From Microbispora corallina (GTDB taxonomy: Bacteria; Actinomycetota; Actinomycetes; Streptosporangiales; Streptosporangiaceae), in the NCBI RefSeq assembly GCF_016863035.1, contig NZ_BOOC01000018.1, positions 62,001-126,000 on the forward strand: a stretch of DNA of 64,000 nt, read 5' to 3'. This document shows, piece by piece, positions 55,505-64,000 of the stretch (positions are counted from its first letter, which is position 1; every line of letters starts with the position of its first letter). The notes below the pieces were generated by a model, which was not told the DNA's origin, did not search any database, and worked only from the letters and a program-made list of their open reading frames with translations. Position numbers and translations under genes: made by a program.

Positions 55505-57697
55505 TCAGGGGTAGCTGACGACGTTGACCGGGGTGGTGGCGGTGCCCTGGGCCGCGCCACCCGTGTTGTTGATGACGTGGGCGATCGTGCCCTTGCCGCC
55601 GAGGGACACGGTGAGCAGGTCGTGGAACTTCACGCCCGACGCCGTCGGGCTCTCGAAGGCGTGGTCGGCCACGATCGAGGGGTCGGCGGTGAAGTTGCAG
55701 TAGCTGCCCAGGCCCCAGGCCTCATGGCTGGTGACGTTGCTCCCCACCTTGTAGGCCGCGTAGCCGCGGGTGGAGCCGTTCATCCACGACGACTGGTTGG
55801 GCGGGTCGTACGGCATCTCGTTCTGCAGGAAGATGGTCTTGCCGCCCTGGCCGTTCCAGACCACCTCGTACTTCTTGTAGTGCTCGACGAACAGGCCGTA
55901 CGCCGTGACGTTGTTGCCGTTCACGATGAGGCCGGTGTCGGCGGGGTTGGTGTTCCATCCGACGCCCGCACCGTGGTCGGCCCGCCACGCCCAGATGTGG
56001 TCGATGAGCGTGTTGTTGCTGTTCACGACCAGGCTGGTGGTCGCCTGACCGGCCGCGGCGCCGCCGATCCGGAAGAACACGTCCTGGATGGAGGGCGGGT
56101 TGGACGCGTGGCTCGCCGTCGCGCCGTCGGGACCGACCCTCAGCAGCACCGGCGAGTTCACCGGGCCGGCGTCGAACAGCAGGCTCGCGATCTTGACGCC
56201 GTCGACGTCGGCGACGCTCATCGGGACGACGCCGTTGTCCGGGATCAGCGTGGCGTAGCCGAGGCCGAGGACCACGGTGTCGGCCCGCGTCACGTTGATC
56301 GTCTGGTTGATGTGGTAGATGCCGGGGGTGAACAGCAGGTTCAGGCCCTGGCTCAGCGCCTGGTTCAGCGTCGCCGCGCTGTCGCTCGGCTTGGCCACGT
56401 AGAACTGGCTCAGCGGGATCGACGAGCCGGGGGTGGCCCCGTTGGCCCAGGTCACGCCGCTGGAATTGGTGCGCAGCGACGGGACGAAGACGCGGTAGGC
56501 GCCGCCGGAGTCCACGTACAGGTACGGCTTCTCGCGGGTCACCGGGCTGGTCGGGAGCGTGGTGTACGGCGGGTTGGGGAAGCTCTGCGCGGGAGCGCCC
56601 ACCACGCCGGAGAACACCATGTTCCACACGCCGTTGGTCCAGCCGCCGATCTGGCTGTCGCGGGTGAACCACTGCTGCTGGGAGTACGGGCCGACGGTGC
56701 CGTCGATCTTGCTGTCGGCGATGTAGCCGCCGCTGGCCCAGCCGTACCCGTTCGGGGCGAGGTTCAGCCCGCCGCGGACGTGGATCCGGCGGAACGGCGC
56801 GGCCTGGGCGACGGCCCAGCGGTCGGTGCCGTTCACGGGGACGACGGCCAGGTTCTCGGCGGAGCGCCAGAAGTTCTGGGTGGCGTTGCCGCCGAACCAG
56901 CCGGCGTCGACGGTGATGTCACCGTTGATCGTGACGTTGTCGGGCGACTGGCCGAGGCCGGCGATCGAGGTGTAGAAGCCGATCTGGGCGTTGAGGCCGC
57001 TGTAGGTGCCCGGCTTGAACAGCAGCTCGTACCGCTGGCTGCCGAACTGGTTCGACTCCTGCTGCTGGAAGATCGTGTCGAGCGTGCTCTGGATGCTCGC
57101 GCTCGACATCGACGGGTCGAAGACCTTCACGTTCGACCCGAGGTCGCCGCCGCCGGGGAGGGTCCCCCCGCCCGTGTCGGTCACGACGTTGACCCCGAAC
57201 TCCCAGAGCGAGTAGCCGTACTGGGTGGCGCGGGTCAGCCCGTACATGCGGACATAGCGGCCGGTCGCCGTCAGGTCCAGCGACTGCGTCCCGCTGACGC
57301 CGGTGAGCGTCGCGGTCGCGTCCGACCAGGACGAGCCGTCGGGCGAGACCTGGATCTTGAACGTCTGCGCGCGGGCGGTCTCCCAGTTCAGGACCACCTT
57401 GCAGATCTGCTGGGAGCTGCCGAGGTCGACCTGGACCCACTGGGGGTCGCTGAACGCGCTCGACCACCGGGTCGAGGTGCTGCCGTCGAACGCGGCCGAG
57501 GCCGGGGTGCCGCCGTTCTCGGTCGAGGACGCCGAGGAGGGACGGCCCTGCGCGACGTTCGTCGTGCCGCACGTCGCGGCGGACGCGCTGTAGGCGGATC
57601 CGGACACGCCGGCGACGGCCACGAACGTGGAGGCCGCGGCGAGGCCGGTGACGATCAGGCCCAGGCGTTTGCGCCGTGGGCGTGGAGAGTGACGCAT
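55505..57697 (-). CDS. Secreted discoidin plus beta-helix carbohydrate-active protein
   Basis: 730-residue secreted protein. The signal peptide has RRKRLGLIVTGLAAAS and cleavage near ASAAT (~36). Residues ~40-170 are an F5/8 type C (CBM32-like) domain (VDLGSSQQICKVVLNWE, YGYSLWEFGV). Residues ~195-730 are a right-handed beta-helix like pectate lyase 3 or GH55 proteins (FKPGTYSGLNAQIGFYTSI, NNTLIDHIWAWRADHG). Homologues in Streptomyces are often misnamed adenylyl cyclase. It probably binds and cleaves an extracellular polysaccharide. Start ATG follows GGAGGAG. Confidence 0.85.
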   Translation of the reverse strand: MRHSPRPRRKRLGLIVTGLAAASTFVAVAGVSGSAYSASAATCGTTNVAQGRPSSASSTENGGTPASAAFDGSTSTRWSSAFSDPQWVQVDLGSSQQICKVVLNWETARAQTFKIQVSPDGSSWSDATATLTGVSGTQSLDLTATGRYVRMYGLTRATQYGYSLWEFGVNVVTDTGGGTLPGGGDLGSNVKVFDPSMSSASIQSTLDTIFQQQESNQFGSQRYELLFKPGTYSGLNAQIGFYTSIAGLGQSPDNVTINGDITVDAGWFGGNATQNFWRSAENLAVVPVNGTDRWAVAQAAPFRRIHVRGGLNLAPNGYGWASGGYIADSKIDGTVGPYSQQQWFTRDSQIGGWTNGVWNMVFSGVVGAPAQSFPNPPYTTLPTSPVTREKPYLYVDSGGAYRVFVPSLRTNSSGVTWANGATPGSSIPLSQFYVAKPSDSAATLNQALSQGLNLLFTPGIYHINQTINVTRADTVVLGLGYATLIPDNGVVPMSVADVDGVKIASLLFDAGPVNSPVLLRVGPDGATASHASNPPSIQDVFFRIGGAAAGQATTSLVVNSNNTLIDHIWAWRADHGAGVGWNTNPADTGLIVNGNNVTAYGLFVEHYKKYEVVWNGQGGKTIFLQNEMPYDPPNQSSWMNGSTRGYAAYKVGSNVTSHEAWGLGSYCNFTADPSIVADHAFESPTASGVKFHDLLTVSLGGKGTIAHVINNTGGAAQGTATTPVNVVSYP

Positions 57698-57995
57698 GAC
57701 TCCTCCTGAGTACGGAGCCCGTCGTGGGGGGTGACGGTGGGCTGGAAGAGGCCCAGCGGGAAGAGAGTGCGTCTGGCTCAAGGCTTATGTCAATACTTGT
57801 TTCACAATTAGAAATATGCGGGCGACACACGCGACATCCCCGTCCGGCACGGGGATCCCGCCTCCGGGGAGGGTCGTCGTCGGCGTGAGCTGGGCCGTCC
57901 CGGCCGCCCGGCCTGACACGGGAGCGCCCTGGGGAAGTCAACCCGTCGTCAGGCGCGCCGGCCCGCCCTGAGACGGCCGGCGCGCGGAGGCGGCG
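57698..57995. promoter_or_regulatory. Intergenic region, secreted protein promoter
   Basis: 298 bases. The left part, AT-rich around 57780-57825 (ATGTCAATACTTGTTTCACAA), likely holds the promoter of the secreted protein. The right end holds the ROK terminator hairpin. No other gene is seen. Confidence 0.4.
57953..57985 (-). terminator. Terminator hairpin after ROK gene
   Basis: Perfect 11-bp stem GCGCGCCGGCC (57953-57963) and GGCCGGCGCGC (57975-57985), immediately downstream of the ROK stop codon. Confidence 0.75.
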
Positions 57996-59180
57996 TCAGC
58001 CGGCCGCGGTGATGCGGGCGACCTGGGGGGCGTTGAGGAACTCCTCCAGGACCAGCGTGGCCGCGCCCAGCGCGACGACGTCCGGCCCGAGGCGGCCCAG
58101 CACGATCGAGGTCGCGGCGTACGGCTCGGCCAGCGCGTTCTCCGCGGTGGCCCGGCGGATGTCGAGCAGCAGGGTCTGGCCGAGCATCGTGCCGACCCAG
58201 CCGCCGATGACGATGCGCTGCGGGTTGAGCAGGTTCACCAGGGTGGCCAGGCCGACGCCCAGGTAGGCGACCGTCTCGTCGATCACGGGGGAACGCTCCG
58301 CCAGCAGGCGGCCCAGCTCCTCCTGCCAGTCCGACTGGATCGGCGCCCCGGCCCGCTCCAGGATGGCCTCGGCCCCGATGTACGCCTCCAGGCAGCCCCG
58401 GGCGCCGCAGCGGCAGGGCCGCCCACCGGCCACGATGGTCGTGTGGCCCCACTCGCCCGCGCTGCTGCTCGTCCCGCGGAACGCGGTGCCGTCGGCCACG
58501 ATCGTGGCCCCAACGCCCGTGCCGAGCAGCACGATCACCGCGTCGGAGGCCCCCCGGCCCGACCCGAACCACAGCTCGGCCTGGCCCATCGCCTTGGCGC
58601 CGTTGTCCACGAACAACGGCAGCGAGGTGCCCTCGCGCAGGAGCGCTCCAAGGGGCACGCCGTCCCAGCCGAACGTCTTGGCGTGGATGAGGCCGTCCAG
58701 GCCGGGCTCGACGATCCCGGGGACGCCCACCCCCACGCCGAGCACCTGCTCGGGGGCGACGCCGGCGTCGGAGAGCACGACGTCGATCCCGGCGAGCACG
58801 TGCCGGGCGACCAGCTCGGGGTCGTGGCGGACGGGACGCAGCGCGTAGTCGACCTTGGCCAGCTCGGTCATCCCCAGGTCGAACAGCCCCACGCGGACAT
58901 GCGTCTCGGCCACGTCGACGCCGATCGCGAAGCCGTACACGGGGTTGACCCGCAGCAGCACGCGCGGGCGGCCGCCGTCGGACTCGACCTGGCCGGCCTC
59001 GACGACGATGCCGTCGCCCAGCAGGTCGCCGGTCATCGTGCTGACCGTGGCCGCGCTCAGCCCGGTGAGGCGGGTCAGGTCGTTGCGGCTCGCGGGCCCC
59101 GAGAAGTAGAGCTCGCGCAGCAGCATGGCCCTGTTGCCCCTCCGGACGTCGCGTACCGTCCTGCGTTCGGGCCTCGCCAT
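57996..59180 (-). CDS. ROK-family transcriptional repressor
   Basis: 394-residue ROK repressor. N-terminal MarR-like helix-turn-helix (RNDLTRLTGLSAATVSTMTGDLL) followed by a sugar-kinase-like domain with zinc motif GRPCRCGARGCLEAYIG and GVGVGVPGIVEPG. Divergent from the DUF2264 gene, its likely target. Sugar ligand unknown. Confidence 0.92.
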   Translation of the reverse strand: MARPERRTVRDVRRGNRAMLLRELYFSGPASRNDLTRLTGLSAATVSTMTGDLLGDGIVVEAGQVESDGGRPRVLLRVNPVYGFAIGVDVAETHVRVGLFDLGMTELAKVDYALRPVRHDPELVARHVLAGIDVVLSDAGVAPEQVLGVGVGVPGIVEPGLDGLIHAKTFGWDGVPLGALLREGTSLPLFVDNGAKAMGQAELWFGSGRGASDAVIVLLGTGVGATIVADGTAFRGTSSSAGEWGHTTIVAGGRPCRCGARGCLEAYIGAEAILERAGAPIQSDWQEELGRLLAERSPVIDETVAYLGVGLATLVNLLNPQRIVIGGWVGTMLGQTLLLDIRRATAENALAEPYAATSIVLGRLGPDVVALGAATLVLEEFLNAPQVARITAAG

Positions 59181-59377
59181 GACCTACCTCCCCGTGTGTC
59201 GCCGGCCGCGTTAGTTCAGGACCGGAAACAAGTTCCTGATCGGGCCGTCCCCCACATGAGAGAGTGCCACACCCCGGTTACCGATGCGTTTCGCGCTCCC
59301 TCTGCACTTTTTTCGACTCTTGGATTATTGTCGTCTGGCACTGCGTCCGGGACCCCGAGCGACGGGAGAGCGACCGC

Positions 59378-61234
59378 ATGGACAGGCCGGGGGCGACCCC
59401 GCCGCACGACCGGGACGGCCTGCGCGCCCTGGTCCGCGCGCTGGTCGACCCGCTGGTCCCCCACGTGCGGGCCGGCGGCGCCCGCCCCCGGATCGGTGGC
59501 AACGCCGCCCACTACGGGGACGCGGCGGCCGCGCTGGAGACGTTCGCCCGCCCGCTGTGGGGGCTCGCGCCGCTCGCCGCCGGGGGCGGGGCGTTCGAGC
59601 ACTGGGAGGTGTGGCGCCGCGGCCTGGCCGCCGGGACGGACCCGGACCACGACGGCCACTGGGGTCCCGTCACGGACGTGGACCAGCGCCTGGTGGAGTC
59701 GGCCGCGATCGGGCTGGCCCTCGCCGTCGCCCCCGAGCACGTGTGGGACCCGCTCACCGGCCGCGAGCGGGACGCGGTCGCCGCGTGGCTGCGTACCGCC
59801 CTCGACGCGGAGCCGGTGGGCAACAACTGGCAGTTCTTCCCGGTCATGGTCTCGCTCGGCCTGGGCCGGGTCGGCGTGGCCCACGACCGCGTCCCGATCG
59901 AGGCCAGGCTCGACCGGCTGGAGTCGTTCTCCCTCGGGCGCGGCTGGTACAGCGACGGCCCGGCCGCCCAGCGGGACTACTACATCCCGTTCGCGATGCA
60001 CTACTACGGCCTCATCCACGCGGCCCTCGGCCCCGGCGGCGCCCGGGCCGAGCGCCTGCGGGAGCGGGCGGCGGCCTTCGCGCTCGACTTCCGGCACTGG
60101 TTCGCCGCCGACGGCGCGGCCGTGCCGTTCGGGCGGAGCATGACGTACCGCTTCGCGCAGGGGGCGTTCTGGGGCGCGCTCGCCTTCGCCGGCGTCGAGG
60201 CGCTGCCGTGGGGGGTGGTCAAGGGCCACCTCATGCGCCATCTGCGGTGGTGGCTGCGGCGGCCGATCACCGGTCCGTCCGGGCTCCTCACGATCGGGTA
60301 CGGCTACGAGCAGCCGCTGCTCGCGGAGCAGTACAACGCGCCCGGCTCGCCGTACTGGGCGCTCAAGTCGTTCCTGCCGCTGGCGCTGCCGCCCGGCCAT
60401 CCGTTCTGGACCGCCCCCGAGCGGGAGGCGCCCCCACTCGATGAGGTCTCCACGCAGCCCGAGGCCGGGGTCGCGCTCATGCGCTGCGAGGAGGGCCGGC
60501 ACGTCGTCATGCTCAGCGCCGGGCAGCACCACACGTGGGTCAGGCACGGCGCGGCCAAGTACGCCAAGTTCGCGTACTCGACGGCGTTCGGGTTCAGCGT
60601 GCCGAGCGGCTCGTGGGGGCTGGAGCAGGCGGCGGCGGACGGCACGCTCGCGCTGAGCGAGGACGGCGTCCACTGGCTGCCGTGCGAGGTGCCGGTCGAC
60701 GCCGGCGCGCGGGACGGCCTGCTGTGGTGCCGCTGGACCCCCTGGCCGGACGTCGAGGTCGAGACGTGGCTCCTCGCCCTCCCGCCGTGGCACGTCCGGA
60801 TGCACCGGCTCGTCACCGGACGGAGCCTCCGCTCCGCCGAGGGCGGCTTCGCGGTGGACCGCGACGCGCCCTTCCGCAGGGCCGACGCCGGCGCGGGACG
60901 CGCCCGGGTCGCGGCGCCCGCGGGCGCCGTCCTGGTCGAGGACCTGACCGGCGCGAGGAACGGGCGGCTCGTCGAGGCCCTGCCCGGCACCAACGTCGTC
61001 GCGCCGCGCACGGTGATCCCCACCCTCGAGGGCGCGCATCCGCCGGGCGAGCACCTGCTGGCCTGCGCCGTCCTCGGGCTCGCCGACCCCGGGGGAGCCG
61101 ACCCCTGGCCCGCCCCTCCGTCGTGGGAGTCCGTACGGGAGACCCTGGCCGGTCATCCGGCCGCGGCCCGCCTGCTCGCGGTCCTCGATGGCGTGGCGCG
61201 GGAGACGCCTGCGGCGCCCGGAGCGGCGATCTAG
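59378..61234 (+). CDS. DUF2264 protein, GH154-type glycoside hydrolase candidate
   Basis: 618-residue cytoplasmic (alpha/alpha)6-barrel protein of the DUF2264 family, some members of which are now placed in glycoside hydrolase family 154 (beta-glucuronidase). Characteristic stretches are NNWQFFPVMVSLGLGRVGV, WYSDGPAAQRDYYIPFAMHYYG and GPSGLLTIGYGYEQPLLAEQYNAPGSPYW (quoted in part). The ATG at 59378 follows GGGAGAG. Its stop shares the four bases CTAG with the convergent nitronate monooxygenase stop. Works with the neighbouring secreted glycan-active protein in polysaccharide use. Confidence 0.82.
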   Translation: MDRPGATPPHDRDGLRALVRALVDPLVPHVRAGGARPRIGGNAAHYGDAAAALETFARPLWGLAPLAAGGGAFEHWEVWRRGLAAGTDPDHDGHWGPVTDVDQRLVESAAIGLALAVAPEHVWDPLTGRERDAVAAWLRTALDAEPVGNNWQFFPVMVSLGLGRVGVAHDRVPIEARLDRLESFSLGRGWYSDGPAAQRDYYIPFAMHYYGLIHAALGPGGARAERLRERAAAFALDFRHWFAADGAAVPFGRSMTYRFAQGAFWGALAFAGVEALPWGVVKGHLMRHLRWWLRRPITGPSGLLTIGYGYEQPLLAEQYNAPGSPYWALKSFLPLALPPGHPFWTAPEREAPPLDEVSTQPEAGVALMRCEEGRHVVMLSAGQHHTWVRHGAAKYAKFAYSTAFGFSVPSGSWGLEQAAADGTLALSEDGVHWLPCEVPVDAGARDGLLWCRWTPWPDVEVETWLLALPPWHVRMHRLVTGRSLRSAEGGFAVDRDAPFRRADAGAGRARVAAPAGAVLVEDLTGARNGRLVEALPGTNVVAPRTVIPTLEGAHPPGEHLLACAVLGLADPGGADPWPAPPSWESVRETLAGHPAAARLLAVLDGVARETPAAPGAAI

Positions 61235-62277
61235 CGGCGGGCGGCCTCGATCTCCTCGACCAGGACCTCGACGAGGCGGGCGGCGGGCAGCTCCCGGCCG
61301 CGCCGGTACCCGTCGCCGGCCCACAGCGCCATGGCCTCGGGGTCGCTTTGGGCGGCGGCCGCGCGGCGCAGCCCCTTCGTCAGGTGGTGGACCTGCGGGT
61401 AGCACCGGGGCGCCCCGGCCTCGTGCTCGGCCATGAACCGGTTGGCCAGGCCCCGGGCCGTACGGCCGGAGAAGGCCGTGGTGAAGGCGGTCCCGGTGAA
61501 GTGCGGGTCGGCGAGGGCGGCCTTGTGCACCGGGTGCGCCCCGCTCTCGGGCGTGCGGAGGAAGGCCGTGCCGAGCTGCCCGGCGACCGCGCCCGCGTCG
61601 AGGACGGCCGCGATGTCCGCCCCGTCCATGAGCCCGCCGGCCGCGACGAGGGGGACGTCCGCGGCCCCCCGCACCTGCGCGACGAGGTCGGTCAGGGCGG
61701 CGGGCGGCGCCCAGGAGGGCGGGGGCGGGAGGAAGGCCGTCTGGTGGCCGCCGGCGCCCGGGCCCTGGACGCAGATCACGTCCGCGCCCGCCTCGGCGGC
61801 GGCCTCGGCCTCCCAGGGCGTGTTCACCATGACGAAGACCACGCTGCCCACCTCGCGCAGGCGGGCCGCGACCTCGGGAGGCGGGCAGCCGAAGGTGAAT
61901 CCGGCGACCGGCACGCGCTCCGCGACCAGCAGCTCGACCTTGGCGTCCCACTCGTCGTCGTCCCACGCCGGGGACTCCGGGAGGGTGAGGCCGTAGCGCT
62001 CGGCCTCCCCGGAGAGCTCCTTGCGGTAGAGCGCGAGCGCCGCGTCATCGGCGGTCTCGGGACCCGGGACGAAGACGCTGACGCCGAACGGCCGGTCCGT
62101 CCGCTCGCGCACCGCGGCGATCTCGTCCCGAACGTCGGCCGCCGTACGGTAGCCGGCGGCCAGGAACCCGAGGCCCCCCGCGGAGGACACGGCCGCGGCC
62201 AGGGCGGGGGTCGACCCGCCCCCGGCCATCGGCGCCTGGATGATCGGGTGCTCGACCCCGAGTGCTGCGACTGACAT
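61231..62277 (-). CDS. Nitronate monooxygenase
   Basis: 348-residue FMN-dependent TIM barrel of the nitronate monooxygenase (2-nitropropane dioxygenase) family, which oxidises alkyl nitronates to carbonyl compounds and nitrite. HPIIQAPMAGGGSTPALAA begins the barrel, GPGAGGHQTA carries the catalytic histidine, and AAGGLMDGADIAAVL is the phosphate-binding part. Third gene of the minus-strand operon, 9 bases after the lyase stop. It could detoxify a nitro compound such as 3-nitropropionate or nitrosuccinate. Confidence 0.88.
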   Translation of the reverse strand: MSVAALGVEHPIIQAPMAGGGSTPALAAAVSSAGGLGFLAAGYRTAADVRDEIAAVRERTDRPFGVSVFVPGPETADDAALALYRKELSGEAERYGLTLPESPAWDDDEWDAKVELLVAERVPVAGFTFGCPPPEVAARLREVGSVVFVMVNTPWEAEAAAEAGADVICVQGPGAGGHQTAFLPPPPSWAPPAALTDLVAQVRGAADVPLVAAGGLMDGADIAAVLDAGAVAGQLGTAFLRTPESGAHPVHKAALADPHFTGTAFTTAFSGRTARGLANRFMAEHEAGAPRCYPQVHHLTKGLRRAAAAQSDPEAMALWAGDGYRRGRELPAARLVEVLVEEIEAARR

Positions 62278-62286
62278 GGGACTCCC

Positions 62287-63696
62287 TCACTGCCCGTCCG
62301 CCTCGTACCAGCGTAGGACCCGGTCCACGAGGGTCCCGGCGGCCCCCGTGTACGCGGCGGGGTCGAACAGGCCGGCCAGTTCCCCCCGGGTGAGGTGGGC
62401 CGACGCCTCAGGCTCCTCCGCCAGGACCTCGGCCACCGACCGCCCGGTCGCGGCGGCCGCCGCCGACGCCCGCGCGAGCAGGCGCTTGGCGGCGGCCTTG
62501 CCGAGCGCGGGCGCCAGCACGGCGGCCGCCCGCTCGGTGACCATCAGGCTGCCGGTCAGTTCGAGGTTGGCCCGCATGCGCTCGGGGAAGGCGGTGAGCC
62601 CCTCGGCCAGCTCGGCCGTCACGGCCGCGGCGCCGCCCACCAGCCGCAGGCACTCGCGCAGCGGCTGCCACTCGGCGTGCCAGGCGCCCGCGGGCCGCTC
62701 GTCCTCGGCCGCCATGCACTGGTGGAGCGTCGCGGCGAGCATCGGGACCTGCAGCGCCGCCGAGCGGACCAGCGTGGCGAGGACCGGGTTGCGCTTGTGC
62801 GGCATGGCCGACGAGACGCCCCGGCCGGGAGCCGCGGGCTCGGCCACCTCGGCCACCTCGGTCCGCGACAGCGACTGCACGTCCACCGCGATCTTCCCGA
62901 GGACCCCCGAGGTCACGGTCAGCGCCGCCGCCAGGTCGGCCAGCGGGACGCGCAGCACGTGCCACGGCACCACCGGCTCGGCCAGGCCGACTTCGGCCGC
63001 GAAGGCCGCCATCAGCCGTTCCGGGTACGACTCCGGGTCGGGCGCCGCCGCGATCCGGGCGTACTCCACGTACCCGGCGAGCGTCCCGGCGGCGCCGCCC
63101 AGCTCGGCCGGCAGGCTCAGCCGCACCCGCCGCAGCCGCTCCTCCGCCTCCATCAGGGCGTGCAGCCAGCCGGCCGCCTTGAGCCCGAACGTCGTGGGGA
63201 CGGCCTGCTGGGTCAGCGTCCTGCCGGGCATCAGGGTGTCGCGGTGCCGCGCCGCGAGCCGGGCGACCGCCGCCGCCGCCCGGCCCAGGTCGGCCAGGAT
63301 CAGTCCCACGGCCCGGTGGGCCACCAGCATCGCGGCCGTGTCCATGATGTCCTGGCTGGTGGAGCCCCGGTGGACGTACTCGGCCGCATCGGCGTCCACC
63401 GCCGCGACCGCCGCCGTGAGGTCCTCCACGAGCGCCACCACCGGGTTGGCGGTCTCCCTCGACCGGCGGGCGAGGGAGACCAGGTCGAGGCCGTCCTCGC
63501 CGGCCACCTTGCCGATCATGCCGGCCGCCTCCATCGGGACCACGCCGAGCCGGGCCTGGGCCCGGACCAGGGCGGCCTCCGCGTCGAGCAGCGCCCGCAA
63601 CCAGGCCGCGTCGTCGGTCGCCCGCTCGACGGCGCTCCCCGCGCGCACCGGGGACAGCAGGCCCGCGTCGAGCCCCGCGGTCTCCATCGCCGTCAC
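62287..63696 (-). CDS. Fumarase-superfamily lyase, PcaB or nitrosuccinate lyase type
   Basis: 469-residue member of the aspartase/fumarase superfamily. The flexible-loop signature is GVSSAMPHKRNPVLATLVR, with YVHRGSTSQDIMDTA and GRTLTQQAVPTTFGLKAAGW also conserved. By sequence it belongs to the branch containing 3-carboxy-cis,cis-muconate cycloisomerase (PcaB) and CreD-type nitrosuccinate lyases. No other protocatechuate gene is adjacent, whereas an FAD/NAD(P)-binding protein upstream and nitronate monooxygenase downstream favour the CreD type. GTG start overlaps the upstream stop (GTGA); ATG at 63687 is an alternative. Confidence 0.8.
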   Translation of the reverse strand: MTAMETAGLDAGLLSPVRAGSAVERATDDAAWLRALLDAEAALVRAQARLGVVPMEAAGMIGKVAGEDGLDLVSLARRSRETANPVVALVEDLTAAVAAVDADAAEYVHRGSTSQDIMDTAAMLVAHRAVGLILADLGRAAAAVARLAARHRDTLMPGRTLTQQAVPTTFGLKAAGWLHALMEAEERLRRVRLSLPAELGGAAGTLAGYVEYARIAAAPDPESYPERLMAAFAAEVGLAEPVVPWHVLRVPLADLAAALTVTSGVLGKIAVDVQSLSRTEVAEVAEPAAPGRGVSSAMPHKRNPVLATLVRSAALQVPMLAATLHQCMAAEDERPAGAWHAEWQPLRECLRLVGGAAAVTAELAEGLTAFPERMRANLELTGSLMVTERAAAVLAPALGKAAAKRLLARASAAAAATGRSVAEVLAEEPEASAHLTRGELAGLFDPAAYTGAAGTLVDRVLRWYEADGQ

Positions 63697-64000
63697 CCCA
63701 CGCTCATGGTCAGGGCGCGGGCGGCGCGCGGGGCGGCCGGGGCGCGGTGGACGGCGGCCGGGCGGACGGCGGGGCGGCTGACCTGCTGCGGGCCGGGGCC
63801 GTCCAGCAGGGCGAGGACGCTCTGGGCGATCGCGTCGGAGTCGCCGAGGATCACCGAGTTCACGCCAGGCCGGACGCCGGCCGCCGTCACCCAGTGCACC
63901 GACTCGGTCGGCACCCCGTACGCGAACCTGCGCGGGTGGGCGCGCCCGGCGGCGTCGACGAGGTGGTACGGCCGCGGGGTGACCGCGAGGCCGCCCGTCT
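63693..64000 (-). CDS. FAD/NAD(P)-binding protein, C-terminal fragment
   Basis: The last ~102 residues of a larger protein running off the window. The visible segment contains VTPRPYHLVDAAGR, FAYGVPTESVHWVTAAG and RPGVNSVILGDSDAIAQSVL, which I associate with large actinobacterial FAD/NAD(P)-binding monooxygenase-like proteins, including the CreE/FzmM type that oxidises aspartate to nitrosuccinate. The FAD-binding N-terminus lies outside, so this is tentative. The stop overlaps the lyase start, so both are translated together. Confidence 0.6.
   Translation of the reverse strand, partial: TGGLAVTPRPYHLVDAAGRAHPRRFAYGVPTESVHWVTAAGVRPGVNSVILGDSDAIAQSVLALLDGPGPQQVSRPAVRPAAVHRAPAAPRAARALTMSVG

Noticed and set aside
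62287..63696. Firm call as protocatechuate-pathway PcaB
   Set aside because: No other pca gene is visible and the neighbours suggest nitro metabolism; left open between PcaB and the CreD type.

Overview
High-GC actinomycete chromosome: GC-rich third codon positions, GTG starts and ATGA/GTGA overlaps are common, and the gene families (LAL and ROK regulators, DUF993, DUF2264, PPOX/F420 proteins) are typical of filamentous actinobacteria, perhaps Streptosporangiales-like. The species cannot be fixed from this window. There is no rRNA, no phage or insertion sequence, no CRISPR array and no NRPS or PKS gene. The only RNA gene seen is a selenocysteine tRNA.

Region 1 (1-18 kb) is a selenocysteine and one-carbon block. 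After a truncated photolyase, a TetR/PPOX pair and a formaldehyde dehydrogenase come selB-selA, a DUF4143 ATPase, selC (tRNA-Sec, anticodon UCA), selD, a two-component system and a three-gene formate dehydrogenase operon. The catalytic subunit has an in-frame UGA at codon 186. It is followed by a hairpin whose GGUCU loop lies 18 nt after the UGA, the same spacing I recall for E. coli fdhF. The machinery and its selenoprotein user are therefore side by side, and formaldehyde to formate to CO2 is encoded within 15 kb.

Region 2 (18-49 kb) looks like an undescribed biosynthetic gene cluster without NRPS or PKS. It has a LAL regulator with a permease, a diverged leuA, a UbiA prenyltransferase with a soluble sensor kinase and response regulator, and a degenerate aldo/keto reductase. 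A set of minus-strand transcription units follows: (a) a papB-papA-papC set for 4-amino-phenylpyruvate/p-aminophenylalanine plus an AMP-forming ligase; (b) a dedicated DAHP synthase; (c) nitrate reductase nasA-nasB-narK joined to a PLP enzyme; (d) a 30-residue peptide gene with a good ribosome-binding site followed by an ATP-grasp ligase, exporter, bicupin, acyl-CoA-dehydrogenase-like protein and amidohydrolase. A second ATP-grasp ligase is transcribed divergently. The likely product joins an amino-aromatic unit to a small peptide through ATP-grasp ligases.

Region 3 (49-61 kb) is carbohydrate catabolism: a LacI repressor with a palindromic operator and a three-gene oxidoreductase/DUF993/isomerase operon, a MarR/MFS efflux pair, a secreted discoidin plus beta-helix protein, a ROK repressor and a DUF2264 (GH154-type) protein.

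Region 4 (61-64 kb) is a compact minus-strand operon running off the window: an FAD/NAD(P)-binding protein (C-terminus only), a fumarase-superfamily lyase and a nitronate monooxygenase. This order resembles the aspartate-nitrosuccinate route to nitrous acid. The assignment is inference, but it fits the nitrate-reductase and arylamine genes in region 2.
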